A stretch of DNA of 64,000 bases, from contig JAFVVN010000016.1 of assembly GCA_017502125.1 (NCBI GenBank), forward strand, positions 1-64,000, read 5' to 3'. Source of the DNA: Bacteroidales bacterium. Lineage in GTDB: Bacteria > Bacteroidota > Bacteroidia > Bacteroidales > UBA932. The notes beneath the pieces are model-generated. The model was not told the origin of the DNA. It saw nothing but the letters and a program-made list of their open reading frames with translations, and ran no database searches. Of the stretch, positions 15,779-23,569 are shown piece after piece (the first letter of the stretch is position 1; each line of letters starts with the position of its first letter). The translations under genes and the position numbers were made by a program.

Positions 15779-16513
15779 ATGGCACTTTCTTCTATTACCA
15801 AGAAGCTTATCATGAGCATCAGCGGACTTTTCCTTATCCTCTTCATGCTCCTCCACTCGACAATCAACTTCTTTTCAGTGATCGACGCCTTCAAGGGCAC
15901 TTGGGGTGCGCCTGCAGGTGAAGGTTGGTTCGCAAGTGGATGCTGGTTCATGGCAACACCAGTGATCGACATCATGGTTCCTATCCTTGCCTTCGGTTTC
16001 TTCATACACATAGCATATGCATGCATCCTCACTTACGGAAACCTGAAAGCACGCGGAACAGAGCGCTATGCTGTGGCAAACAAGACAAAGGCTGAGTCAT
16101 GGGCTGCAAAGAACATGTTCGTTCTCGGACTCATCGTTCTCGGATTCATCGCATTCCACCTCACTCACTTCTGGGCTGAGATGCAGTATGTTGAGTGGTT
16201 CAAGGGCGAGCATGTAGCTCCTGAGAAGGCATATTTCCTTCTTGAGCAGACATTCGGAACATGGTGGATGACAGCCATCTACATCGTATGGTTCGCAGCT
16301 CTCTGGTTCCACCTCACACACGGTTTCTGGAGCGCACTTCAGACAATCGGATGGAGCAACAAGGTATGGGAAAAGAGACTCATGTGCCTCGGTACTATCC
16401 TCGCATCTCTCTTCTTCGTCATGCTCACAGTGACTGCAGTTGTTGCTTATCTCGTGGCTAACGGCATCATCCCAGGCAGCGTGATGGCTTGCTGCTGCGG
16501 AGGTTGCTGCTAA
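15779..16513 (+). CDS. Succinate dehydrogenase / fumarate reductase cytochrome b subunit
   Basis: Membrane anchor of a Bacteroidota-type succinate:quinone oxidoreductase. The 244-aa protein has five hydrophobic segments with His residues placed for two hemes (FMLLHSTINFF, FFIHIAYACIL, IAFHLTHFWAEM, LWFHLTHGFWSAL), as in the single-subunit frdC/sdhC class. Two points are odd. First, the C-terminus is CCCGGCC, five Cys in the last seven residues, which I do not know from the family. Second, the gene stands alone: a terminator follows 24 bp after the stop, and the flavoprotein and iron-sulfur genes that normally come next (sdhA, sdhB) are absent from the window. Confidence 0.93.
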   Translation: MALSSITKKLIMSISGLFLILFMLLHSTINFFSVIDAFKGTWGAPAGEGWFASGCWFMATPVIDIMVPILAFGFFIHIAYACILTYGNLKARGTERYAVANKTKAESWAAKNMFVLGLIVLGFIAFHLTHFWAEMQYVEWFKGEHVAPEKAYFLLEQTFGTWWMTAIYIVWFAALWFHLTHGFWSALQTIGWSNKVWEKRLMCLGTILASLFFVMLTVTAVVAYLVANGIIPGSVMACCCGGCC

Positions 16514-16536
16514 GCGTCTCTGGCGAAATATAGAAG

Positions 16537-16572
16537 ACGGCTGGTCGGATATGAATCTGACCAGCCGTTTTT
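16537..16572 (+). terminator. Rho-independent terminator after the cytochrome b gene
   Basis: ACGGCTGGTC (16537-16546) pairs perfectly with GACCAGCCGT (16559-16568), with a 12-nt loop, followed by a run of T. Confidence 0.88.
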
Positions 16573-16603
16573 GTATACAACCGTGGCACACAACCATCTA
16601 TCC

Positions 16604-16691
16604 ATCAGCAGTTTAAGTGGTTTGCCTCGCATGGCGCGGACAGCGAGGCATGCACACTAAACCACGATGGATCAGATACTTACGGAACACG
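16604..16691. repeat. 88-bp structured intergenic repeat, copy E1
   Basis: Aligns without gaps to copy E2 at 20137-20224, with 61 of 88 positions identical. It holds a hairpin with arms GCCTCGC/GCGAGGC (16624-16630 and 16643-16649 on the plus strand). In E2 the same stem reads GGCTCGC/GCGAGCC, a compensatory change. An outer GTGGTTT/AAACCAC stem can enclose it. The shared 3' part reads ATGGATCAGA-N-ACTTA. The repeat lies downstream of pepP on the opposite side from the cytochrome b terminator. The remaining part of the gap up to 16747 shows nothing recognisable. Confidence 0.7.
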
Positions 16692-16747
16692 CGTAGAGAA
16701 AAGTCTGATGCATAGGTGTCCATCACAGCACAGAAAGGACAGTCACA

Positions 16748-18574
16748 TCACGGAACCAGGGGAAGGGTCTTGTCGCGGAGCCAGAGGGCGGTGTCGGACG
16801 GGAGAAGAGGTGCCAGGGTGGCATATACCCTCTCGTTGTAGGCATTCAGCCATGCGAGTTCATCGGAAGAAAGGAGTTCCGGCAGAACAGCGGAGGTGTC
16901 GATATGGCAGCAGGTGAGGGTCTCGAACTCCAGCCAGTCACCAAACTCTGAAGTGCCGGCCTCACGACACAGGACTATGTTCTCGTGACGGATTCCATGC
17001 ATGCCTTCACGGTAGAGACCAGGCTCGTTGGAAGTCACCATTCCCGGAAGCAGAGGCTGAGGATTAGGCTGGTATCGGATGCTCTGCGGTCCCTCATGGA
17101 CACAGAGATAGTAGCCGATTCCGTGACCGGTTCCATGACCGAAGTTGCGACGGCCACGCCACAGAGGCATTCGTGCCAGTACATCCAGATGATGTCCTGT
17201 CGTTCCGCGAGGGAAGACTGCCATGGACAGCGCAATCATTCCTTTGAGGACCAGGGTATAGTCTTCCTTTTCCAGGTCAGTGCATGGTCCCATAGGAACG
17301 GTTCGTGTGATGTCGGTGGTACCGGTCAGATACTGTCCGCCGGAGTCCACAAGATAGAGTCCGCAAGGGCGCAGGACTGCCGAACCGACACGCGGTGTGG
17401 AGTAATGTGGAAGTGCAGCTCCTGGGCCATAGGCAGAAATGTTCTCAAAACTGTTACCTCGATATCCCGGAATCTCAGCCCTGAATGCAGTCAGGCGTTC
17501 AGAAGCCTCCCATTCGGTCACAGTACGGCCGGAGGCTACTTCCGTCTCCAGCCAATGCAGGAATCTCTCCATGGCGACTCCGTCCTCTATATAGGTCTGG
17601 CGCATATGCTCTATCTCCGATCCGGTCTTGACAGCCTTCTCCAGAATCACAGGAGATCTGCCCACAATCAGGGCATCCTGAGGGAGTGAATCACATATGC
17701 AGCTGTATATATGGTGGTTCAAGGTCGACGAATCCAAGAACAATCTTATGGAGGACTCAGCCGAGAGATCAGAAAGTCCGGAATATATCGCATCATAGTC
17801 CTCTATGTCCACACCATCGGCAGTCAGTTCGGTGAAACTGTCCTCAGTGTCCGGATCAAGCTCCCCGGCAAAGGACGGCTTACGGACAAACCACTTGGTA
17901 TAGTCTTGAGTGATAAGGAGATACGAAATCACAAGCGGGTTATATTCTATATCACTGCCACGGACATTGAGCATCCAGGCTATCTCATCCAACGAGGTCA
18001 GCAGCACGGCATCCACTCCCTGGAGAAGCATCCATTTCCTCAGCCATGAAAGTTTGTCGGCACGAGGAATTCCGCCGAAGCAGTCCACATCAAGGGTGGT
18101 CACCGGGGTCACAGGGATCCATGGCCTGTCGTCCCATAAGGCATCCAGCATATCAGGGATATCCTCTACATGAGAGCCGGAGGTCTCTTCTATTTCCCTC
18201 ACTGCGTCCACATTGAAGCAAAGTCCGTCCAAGGCCACCACACGGGCCCTGCCTTCAAGCCACTGAGGGATAGGCACCTCACCGGGAACACGGGTCTTAT
18301 GCAGTTCCACACCTGTGCCGTCAAGCTGGTTTTCCGCCTGAATGAAATATCTGGAATCCGTCCATAGGCCTGCGTGATCCATGGTCACGACCACATCACC
18401 CGCCTCTCCCGTGAAACCGGTCAGCCATCTGACCTGCTGCCATCTTGGAGCCGGGTATTCGCTGGCATGGGGATCTGAACCGCTTATCACCACAGCATCC
18501 CAGCCGTTCTTTGCCATGAGTCCCCTCAAAGCCTCGATTCTGTCAGAATGTATGTTTCCCATAACCGTAATCAT
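16748..18574 (-). CDS. Xaa-Pro aminopeptidase (M24B family)
   Basis: A dimetal peptidase that removes N-terminal residues preceding proline. At 608 aa it is the long, three-domain type: two creatinase-like N-terminal domains (about 1-320), the pita-bread catalytic domain (about 330-540) and a C-terminal extension. Metal-binding landmarks are YLVDSGGQYLTGTTDITRT (two Asp), NFGHGTGHGIGYYLCVHEGP (His) and VTSNEPGLYREGMHGIRHEN (Glu). There is no signal peptide, so it acts in the cytoplasm. The ATG at 18572-18574 overlaps the stop of the upstream lipoprotein gene (ATGA), which favours this start over the ATG four codons later. Confidence 0.94.
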   Translation of the reverse strand: MITVMGNIHSDRIEALRGLMAKNGWDAVVISGSDPHASEYPAPRWQQVRWLTGFTGEAGDVVVTMDHAGLWTDSRYFIQAENQLDGTGVELHKTRVPGEVPIPQWLEGRARVVALDGLCFNVDAVREIEETSGSHVEDIPDMLDALWDDRPWIPVTPVTTLDVDCFGGIPRADKLSWLRKWMLLQGVDAVLLTSLDEIAWMLNVRGSDIEYNPLVISYLLITQDYTKWFVRKPSFAGELDPDTEDSFTELTADGVDIEDYDAIYSGLSDLSAESSIRLFLDSSTLNHHIYSCICDSLPQDALIVGRSPVILEKAVKTGSEIEHMRQTYIEDGVAMERFLHWLETEVASGRTVTEWEASERLTAFRAEIPGYRGNSFENISAYGPGAALPHYSTPRVGSAVLRPCGLYLVDSGGQYLTGTTDITRTVPMGPCTDLEKEDYTLVLKGMIALSMAVFPRGTTGHHLDVLARMPLWRGRRNFGHGTGHGIGYYLCVHEGPQSIRYQPNPQPLLPGMVTSNEPGLYREGMHGIRHENIVLCREAGTSEFGDWLEFETLTCCHIDTSAVLPELLSSDELAWLNAYNERVYATLAPLLPSDTALWLRDKTLPLVP

Positions 18575-20052
18575 TCCTTGGCACAGCGTACCGAATGTCC
18601 TAAAGAATTGTGAATATCAAATACAAGGAACGAGTTCCCGCCACTGATGTGGAAATAATATGCACTATATTTATCCTGACTTGCAGACCAGTAACAACCG
18701 ACAGTACCCTCTTTGTCCAACGTACCGTAATAACTCCTCAAATAACCGGCTGCCGGATACCATGTTGTTGCCGGCGATGCTATATTGAATGTCCTTCCCT
18801 TCGTATCATATTCATAACCCCCTGTCGTAGAATATCCGGATTTTGCCCAAACACCATTCTCTCCGCCGTCAGGAACACGCCAGCCTGCCGGACATGGGTC
18901 ATATATTGTCTTAGGCTTATCAGAAGGAAGCCAACGGGTAATGTCATACGAAGAATCACCGGTGTAGAGCCAGTCGTTATTAGCCTTGTTACCGAGAAGG
19001 AATGTTGTAGGATTGGCTGTCGCATATTCAATGGTTCCATTGCTTGAGCTGTTCATGCCTCCCGGCCATGAGATTGATACCGTCATTCTGTCATACTCAC
19101 CGAGGAACGGGTCTTTTCTGCCCCACTGATACAGAAGACCGGCTGCTTTAGGATCTCCCGGAACAGCGGAAGTAGCACCTAAATTCCTATCCATCAGGAT
19201 ACCGGCACCATTGGGATATGTGTGTTCCTGAGGTCGGTCGGTAACCCATATATGCCACGACCAGAGGATTTTATCAGACTTGTCTTTCACTGCAATGACA
19301 GCATTACCACCATGTTCGATATCGGATATATTGAACGCAATGTATCCGTTGTCATAGCAAACACCTTTAATGAGTTCCCCTGGTCTGGTCCTGTCCAGGG
19401 TACTTCCTTCTCCTTCCCAGACAGATTCCCACAGGAGGACACACTTGGCGACATCACCTACAGACTCGGAACTGTTACCTTTTGTAGCCTTGAACTTATA
19501 TGTACCGGATTCTGAAACCATATAACAGTTGGCTGTAGCCGATGTTGACAGATCCTTCCCGGAGGAAACGTCCATATTCATCTCCTCTTTATACGGATCC
19601 GGCAGGGTGGTAAAATCCTTTATGTCTCCATGGGTCTGTTTCGAATCATAGACAAGAGACATCCGGTAGTAATGTTTCGTATTGGGTTCAAGATCCGTAA
19701 TGGTGGAGGTGACACTGCCAGTCTTCTCAAAAAAAGCAATTGGGTATTCGCACACATAGGACATTCCGGTGTCTGGAAAATCCTGATTCTCATAGTTTAC
19801 ATAATATACTACTATCTGTTCCGGAAGGTCATCACCTTCGGCTTTGAGGCTGATTGTGAATGTGGCTGTCGTGACTCCGACATCATCAATATTCAGAGTC
19901 GCTATCGTGCCTACATCAATATCATTTTCCTGTGCCGGCCCTTCCTCCTCCGGAAGAATTGGAGTTTCTTTATCCGAATCACACGCAGTCAGCATGAGTA
20001 CCATACTAAGGAGCACAAATATGCCCTTTACCAAAAAATCAGTTGTTTTCAT
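18571..20052 (-). CDS. Lipoprotein with FISUMP-like (major paralogous) domain
   Basis: A 493-aa lipoprotein with lipobox LTAC (Cys24). The N-terminal third carries a fibronectin-III-like strand pattern (VGVTTATFTISLKAEGDDLPEQIVVYY, ITDLEPNTKHYYRMSLVY). The C-terminal two thirds resemble the Fibrobacter major paralogous domain (TIGR02145 type): ILMDRNLGATS, GLLYQWGRKDPF, YDPCPAGWRVP and the ending YWSASQDKYSAYYFHI...SVRCAKE. Such proteins are cell-surface exposed and of unknown function. It is translationally coupled to the aminopeptidase gene downstream, an unexpected partner for a surface protein. Confidence 0.8.
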   Translation of the reverse strand: MKTTDFLVKGIFVLLSMVLMLTACDSDKETPILPEEEGPAQENDIDVGTIATLNIDDVGVTTATFTISLKAEGDDLPEQIVVYYVNYENQDFPDTGMSYVCEYPIAFFEKTGSVTSTITDLEPNTKHYYRMSLVYDSKQTHGDIKDFTTLPDPYKEEMNMDVSSGKDLSTSATANCYMVSESGTYKFKATKGNSSESVGDVAKCVLLWESVWEGEGSTLDRTRPGELIKGVCYDNGYIAFNISDIEHGGNAVIAVKDKSDKILWSWHIWVTDRPQEHTYPNGAGILMDRNLGATSAVPGDPKAAGLLYQWGRKDPFLGEYDRMTVSISWPGGMNSSSNGTIEYATANPTTFLLGNKANNDWLYTGDSSYDITRWLPSDKPKTIYDPCPAGWRVPDGGENGVWAKSGYSTTGGYEYDTKGRTFNIASPATTWYPAAGYLRSYYGTLDKEGTVGCYWSASQDKYSAYYFHISGGNSFLVFDIHNSLGHSVRCAKE

Positions 20053-20136
20053 AGTTATATCTTTTATGATGTAAATATAGATAAATTCAACGAATTACAA
20101 CACATATTGAGGTCTGTGACTCGTAATGTTCTATAT

Positions 20137-20224
20137 ATCAGAGTTTTAAATGGTATGGCTCGCATGGCAAAGACAGCGAGCCAGACTATACAAGTTGCTA
20201 TGGATCAGAGACTTATGTGCCACG
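20137..20224. repeat. 88-bp structured intergenic repeat, copy E2
   Basis: Second copy of the element at 16604-16691, in the same orientation, downstream of hemW. The stem is GGCTCGC/GCGAGCC around a 12-nt loop, with a GTAT/ATAC outer pairing. An open frame runs through it on the plus strand, but the two copies differ by non-synonymous changes in that frame while the stem covaries, so it is better read as a structured nucleic acid element than a gene. The rest of the 199-bp gap 20053-20251 shows nothing else. Confidence 0.7.
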
Positions 20225-20251
20225 ACAGAGGCGCAGTTGAAAGGAGGAGGG

Positions 20252-21559
20252 TCAGACGAGAGCGGAGATGATGGAGTCGGAGATGAAGAAATGACGCTCC
20301 GGGATGCGGAGGAAGGTGTCATCCAGAATGTAGGCATCTGCATGGGCGGTCTCTTGAAGGCTGCCTTGTGGAAGTGCGGAAGACGGATGGGATGGCGGGG
20401 TCGGAACCAGATGTCCCAGCGAGATGGCGCGGGAAAGGGCCGCAGGGTCACAGTGGGAGCGAAGATATGCGGCAGGCAGACCGGTGCTTGTACGCAGACC
20501 CAGCATTATATGTTCAAGAACGAGCTGGTCAGCCGAGAGGGGCTCTCCTTCACGGATTGAAGAGAAGTCGCACCTGTGCCATGCATCCAGATATGCCTGG
20601 AGATCCTGAAGGTTCCAGACCCTGGCTGGCGACTGTCCGGACATGAAACTGTGGGCACCGGGTCCCAGACCCACATATGGAATGTGTCTCCAGTAGGCCG
20701 AATTATGGACAGCCTCGAAGCCCGGCCTGGCAAAGTTGGATATTTCATAATGGTTGTAGCCTGCAGAAGACAATGTCTCACACAGGATGTCATACTGCTG
20801 CCGGCAGACCTCCTCTGAAGCTTCCTTCCAGCGTCCCTTCCCGACCATACGGGCCAGCATGCTGCCGGGCTCCACTGAAAGCTGGTATGAGGATATATGC
20901 TGAGGAAGTACACCTCGGGACGATATCGAAAGAGCCTTGTCCAGGGTCTCCCGCCATTGCTCCATCGAGAGCTGCGGCAGTCCGAATATCAGGTCTATGC
21001 TGATGTTCCTGACCCCGGCTTCCTCAAGGATGGCATAGGCACGGACAGCCTCGGCTGCAGAGTGGCGGCGGTTCATGAACTTCAGAACGGCATCATCGAA
21101 GGACTGGACTCCCATGCTGATCCTGTTCACGCCCAGGTCAAGCAGACCTTCCACATAGGCATGACCCTTTTCCACGATGTCTTCAGGATTGACCTCGACC
21201 GTAAATTCGTCAAAGACATGTTTCGCGACTTGGGACGGCGCCGACTGGCACGGAAGGACACCCGTATCCTGATGACGGGAATTCCGTGCGGCCAGATCCG
21301 ACAGGGTGCCGACAAGCTTGCCGAAAGCGGAAAGAGGCAGCACCGACGGGGTGCCACCTCCTATGTATAACGTATTCACATCATCCCTGATCTCTTCCGC
21401 ACGGGAAAGTGACTCTGCTGCCAGAGCTTCGGCAAAATCCCCGAACAGAGCCTCCTGCTTCAATGCATCCTCTGCCTTGCTGCATCGGGAAGCAACCTCG
21501 GAATAGAAGTCGCAGTAGGTGCAGAAACTTCTGCAGAAAGGGATGTGGATATATATCAC
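20252..21559 (-). CDS. hemW: Radical SAM heme chaperone HemW
   Basis: A HemN-like radical SAM protein thought to deliver heme to respiratory proteins, not a true coproporphyrinogen oxidase. The 435-aa protein begins IYIHIPFCRSFCTYCDF with the CX3CX2C 4Fe-4S motif. It continues with TLYIGGGTPSVL, FTVEVNPEDI, GVNRISMGVQSF, SIDLIFGLP and YEISNFARPG, and ends with a typical SDSIISALV tail. It is about 50 residues longer than usual, with insertions near residue 95 and before the C-terminus. The start is GTG (complement of 21557-21559), two bases after the stop of the coiled-coil gene upstream. Heme delivery fits the diheme cytochrome b gene nearby, though they are not co-transcribed. Confidence 0.93.
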   Translation of the reverse strand: MIYIHIPFCRSFCTYCDFYSEVASRCSKAEDALKQEALFGDFAEALAAESLSRAEEIRDDVNTLYIGGGTPSVLPLSAFGKLVGTLSDLAARNSRHQDTGVLPCQSAPSQVAKHVFDEFTVEVNPEDIVEKGHAYVEGLLDLGVNRISMGVQSFDDAVLKFMNRRHSAAEAVRAYAILEEAGVRNISIDLIFGLPQLSMEQWRETLDKALSISSRGVLPQHISSYQLSVEPGSMLARMVGKGRWKEASEEVCRQQYDILCETLSSAGYNHYEISNFARPGFEAVHNSAYWRHIPYVGLGPGAHSFMSGQSPARVWNLQDLQAYLDAWHRCDFSSIREGEPLSADQLVLEHIMLGLRTSTGLPAAYLRSHCDPAALSRAISLGHLVPTPPSHPSSALPQGSLQETAHADAYILDDTFLRIPERHFFISDSIISALV

Positions 21560-21561
21560 GA

Positions 21562-22425
21562 CTATCGGAGTATCATCTCCGCCTCGCCGAGCTTGCTCTG
21601 CTCAGTGAAGGCCTCAACGGTGTATATACCCTTGTCGTAAGCAGGAATGTCGTTCAGGTATATGCTGAGCTCGACCTCCTTGCCCTGATAGTCCACTTCA
21701 CGCGATGCCGAGCAGATCATAGGCTCCCCGTTCAGCTGGAAGGTCCTCTGGTCGCTGTTGGTCAGGAGGATTCCATCCGGTCCCTTTACCCTGATGTACA
21801 CTCTGACCGGTCCCTTTGGAGCAAGATCGTTCTCCACGAGACTGAGGGTGGTGAGAAGACGGACCACACGGCTGCTGCGGTCTGTCACCTTGTCCGAAGA
21901 ATTATATGCCTCCATCACTATGCCGCGTGCCTTGATCACCGCACCCTGAGCCACCTGACCTGAGAGGTTCTCCACGGTCTTGCTGAGTTCCTCGCTCTGG
22001 CGACGGCTCTCTGCTGCCTCACGACGTGCTGCCGCCGCATCGGCTGTAAGCTTCTTGTTCAGGGTATTGAGGGAGTCGATCTGAACGATGTAGTTCTTCA
22101 TGATGCTGCGGAGGGTTCCGAGCTCACGTTCGTACTGACGGATCTTGCTGCGGTTGGTAGCCTCGGTCTTCTTTATCCTCTCGATAAGCTGTGACACCTC
22201 CTCACGGGAAGAGTCCAGCTGTGAGTTGATCGTGTCGTAATCCGAAGACAGTGAAGCATAATCATTCTGAAGGGCTATCATCTCCTGAGTAAGGTTCTCC
22301 TTGTCGAGGGTGAGTTCCTTGACGAGAGAAGACTGCTGGTACCACACATAGGCAAGGGCACCGGCAAGAAGCACCGCCACAACTATGAGGGCGATCATTA
22401 CTTTCTTGAGTGTATTCTGTTCCAT
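21562..22425 (-). CDS. Membrane-anchored coiled-coil protein, conserved Bacteroidales hypothetical
   Basis: A 287-aa protein with one N-terminal membrane helix (VMIALIVVAVLLAGALAYVWY). A long periplasmic coiled coil follows (about 30-160, e.g. LTLDKENLTQEMIALQNDY and AAAARREAAESRRQSEELSKTVENL). The C-terminal beta-rich domain is about 115 residues (GPVRVYIRVKGPDGILLTN, REVDYQGKEVELSIYL, GIYTVEAFTEQSKLGEAEMIL). No enzyme motif is seen. The form resembles envelope tethers or peptidoglycan-associated factors, which is inference only. It is first in a two-gene transcript with hemW, behind a -7 element at 22452-22459. Confidence 0.7.
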   Translation of the reverse strand: MEQNTLKKVMIALIVVAVLLAGALAYVWYQQSSLVKELTLDKENLTQEMIALQNDYASLSSDYDTINSQLDSSREEVSQLIERIKKTEATNRSKIRQYERELGTLRSIMKNYIVQIDSLNTLNKKLTADAAAARREAAESRRQSEELSKTVENLSGQVAQGAVIKARGIVMEAYNSSDKVTDRSSRVVRLLTTLSLVENDLAPKGPVRVYIRVKGPDGILLTNSDQRTFQLNGEPMICSASREVDYQGKEVELSIYLNDIPAYDKGIYTVEAFTEQSKLGEAEMILR

Positions 22426-22451
22426 ATTCTTTTAGTTTCCTTTAAGAGGCG

Positions 22452-22459
22452 CAAAGATA
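22452..22459 (-). promoter_or_regulatory. -7 promoter element for the coiled-coil gene / hemW
   Basis: The minus strand reads TATCTTTG, fitting TAnnTTTG, 26 bp before the ATG at 22425. A clear TTG is lacking at the expected distance. Confidence 0.5.
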
Positions 22460-22479
22460 ACAAATTATCAGATTTTTCG

Positions 22480-22487
22480 TACATTTG
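22480..22487 (+). promoter_or_regulatory. -7 promoter element for the small membrane protein gene
   Basis: TACATTTG fits TAnnTTTG, 22 bp before the ATG at 22510. It is divergent from the element at 22452-22459; both sit in the same 84-bp gap. Confidence 0.5.
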
Positions 22488-22509
22488 TGGCTGTAGCAAA
22501 TATAAAGCC

Positions 22510-22980
22510 ATGAAATATTTCATCAGAGCAATCAAATACTTCATCTATTTCGCTGTCCTTACAACGGTCATAGTGACCGCCCTTGTGCTCATCGGGGCAG
22601 TGGAAGGAAACATCGACTCCATCTTCGAGGGAGGAACTGACGCATTGTGGAAGATTGCTGTATTCTTCGCATTGGTGGCGGCGGTATATCCGAAGGTGGG
22701 ATTCATCACCCGTGACATTCCTGCAGAAAGGAACTGGGACGAGATCAGGGAAGATGTCCTGACCTTCTTCCGCGAGCGCAGGTATGAACTTGAATCAGAG
22801 ACACCTCAGCAGGTGACCTTCAGGATCAGGGGAGCCGCAGGAAGACTGTCCAAGATGTATGAGGACAGAATCACCCTGACCATACGTCCCGGAGGCTATG
22901 GAATGGAGGGTCTGAGAAAGGATGTGATGAGACTTTCCACCGGATTCGAGCACAGGTTCTGCACCCCGGACGAAGACTAG
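22510..22980 (+). CDS. Small inner-membrane protein, function unknown
   Basis: A 156-aa protein with two hydrophobic helices near the N-terminus (YFIYFAVLTTVIVTALVLIGAV and LWKIAVFFALVAAVYPKVGFI). A soluble domain of about 85 residues with regular beta-strand spacing follows (YELESETPQQVTFRIRGAAGRL, DRITLTIRPGGYGMEGLRKDVMRL). I recognise no family. Its 3' end overlaps the 3' end of the convergent DUF3109 gene by 4 bp. Confidence 0.7.
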   Translation: MKYFIRAIKYFIYFAVLTTVIVTALVLIGAVEGNIDSIFEGGTDALWKIAVFFALVAAVYPKVGFITRDIPAERNWDEIREDVLTFFRERRYELESETPQQVTFRIRGAAGRLSKMYEDRITLTIRPGGYGMEGLRKDVMRLSTGFEHRFCTPDED

Positions 22981-23567
22981 CCGTTCAGCCTTTCGGCAGC
23001 AGCGCAGAGGGCGGCATAGAATTCCTCTCCGAAATATCGTTCTATAGGTTCGCGTAGAAATTCGTATACGCGGACCTTTTCTCTTTTACCTTTGGCAAAG
23101 GCATCCTGGCATATGTGCCAGCGGTGGAGATTCAGAGCACGGGTTCCGTTGCTGAGCTGAGTGATGCGGATAGGATAGAGCCAGCATGATATGGGCTTGC
23201 GGAAATCACCCTTTCCCTGAAACCAGCAGCGCTCCATGGAGCAGAAGCAGTTGCCTTCCCCGTCAAAAAGGGTATAGGCGCACTCCTCGCTTCCCGGAAC
23301 GAGAGGAGTCACCATATCGCCGTCCATATCTATTTCAAAGAAGCCTTTGTCTGCGACGGCAAGGCGTCCTTCCTGCGACATAAGAGGAGAGAATATCTCA
23401 TAGTTTTTCTCTATGGTCTCAGCCTCGCATTCCTCAAGAGGGGCACCGCTGTCGCCGATCACGCAGCAGCAGCCCTTGCATTTTTCATAGTCGCATGCAA
23501 AATATTCAGTCAGAATCTCCTCAGAGATCAGACAGTCGTCTATCTGGATGATTGTTCCGTGGTACAT
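22977..23567 (-). CDS. DUF3109 family Cys-rich protein
   Basis: A 196-aa protein with the cysteine pattern of the DUF3109/YkgJ-like group: FACDYEKCKGCCCVIGD near the N-terminus, NCFCSMERCWFQ in the middle and PISCWLYPIRI, HICQDAF towards the end. The spacing suggests a bound Fe-S cluster or zinc; this is known for the related YkgJ-type proteins and inferred here. No signal peptide is present. It follows the M16-type gene with a gap of 2 bp, so the two are co-transcribed. Confidence 0.85.
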   Translation of the reverse strand: MYHGTIIQIDDCLISEEILTEYFACDYEKCKGCCCVIGDSGAPLEECEAETIEKNYEIFSPLMSQEGRLAVADKGFFEIDMDGDMVTPLVPGSEECAYTLFDGEGNCFCSMERCWFQGKGDFRKPISCWLYPIRITQLSNGTRALNLHRWHICQDAFAKGKREKVRVYEFLREPIERYFGEEFYAALCAAAERLNG

Positions 23568-23569
23568 AT

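Noticed and set aside
20150..20560. Plus-strand open frame of 136 codons covering the E2 repeat and the hemW 3' end
   Set aside because: It lies mostly antisense to hemW. Its first part translates a repeat whose second copy differs by amino-acid-changing substitutions while the hairpin stem covaries. It has no recognisable protein features.
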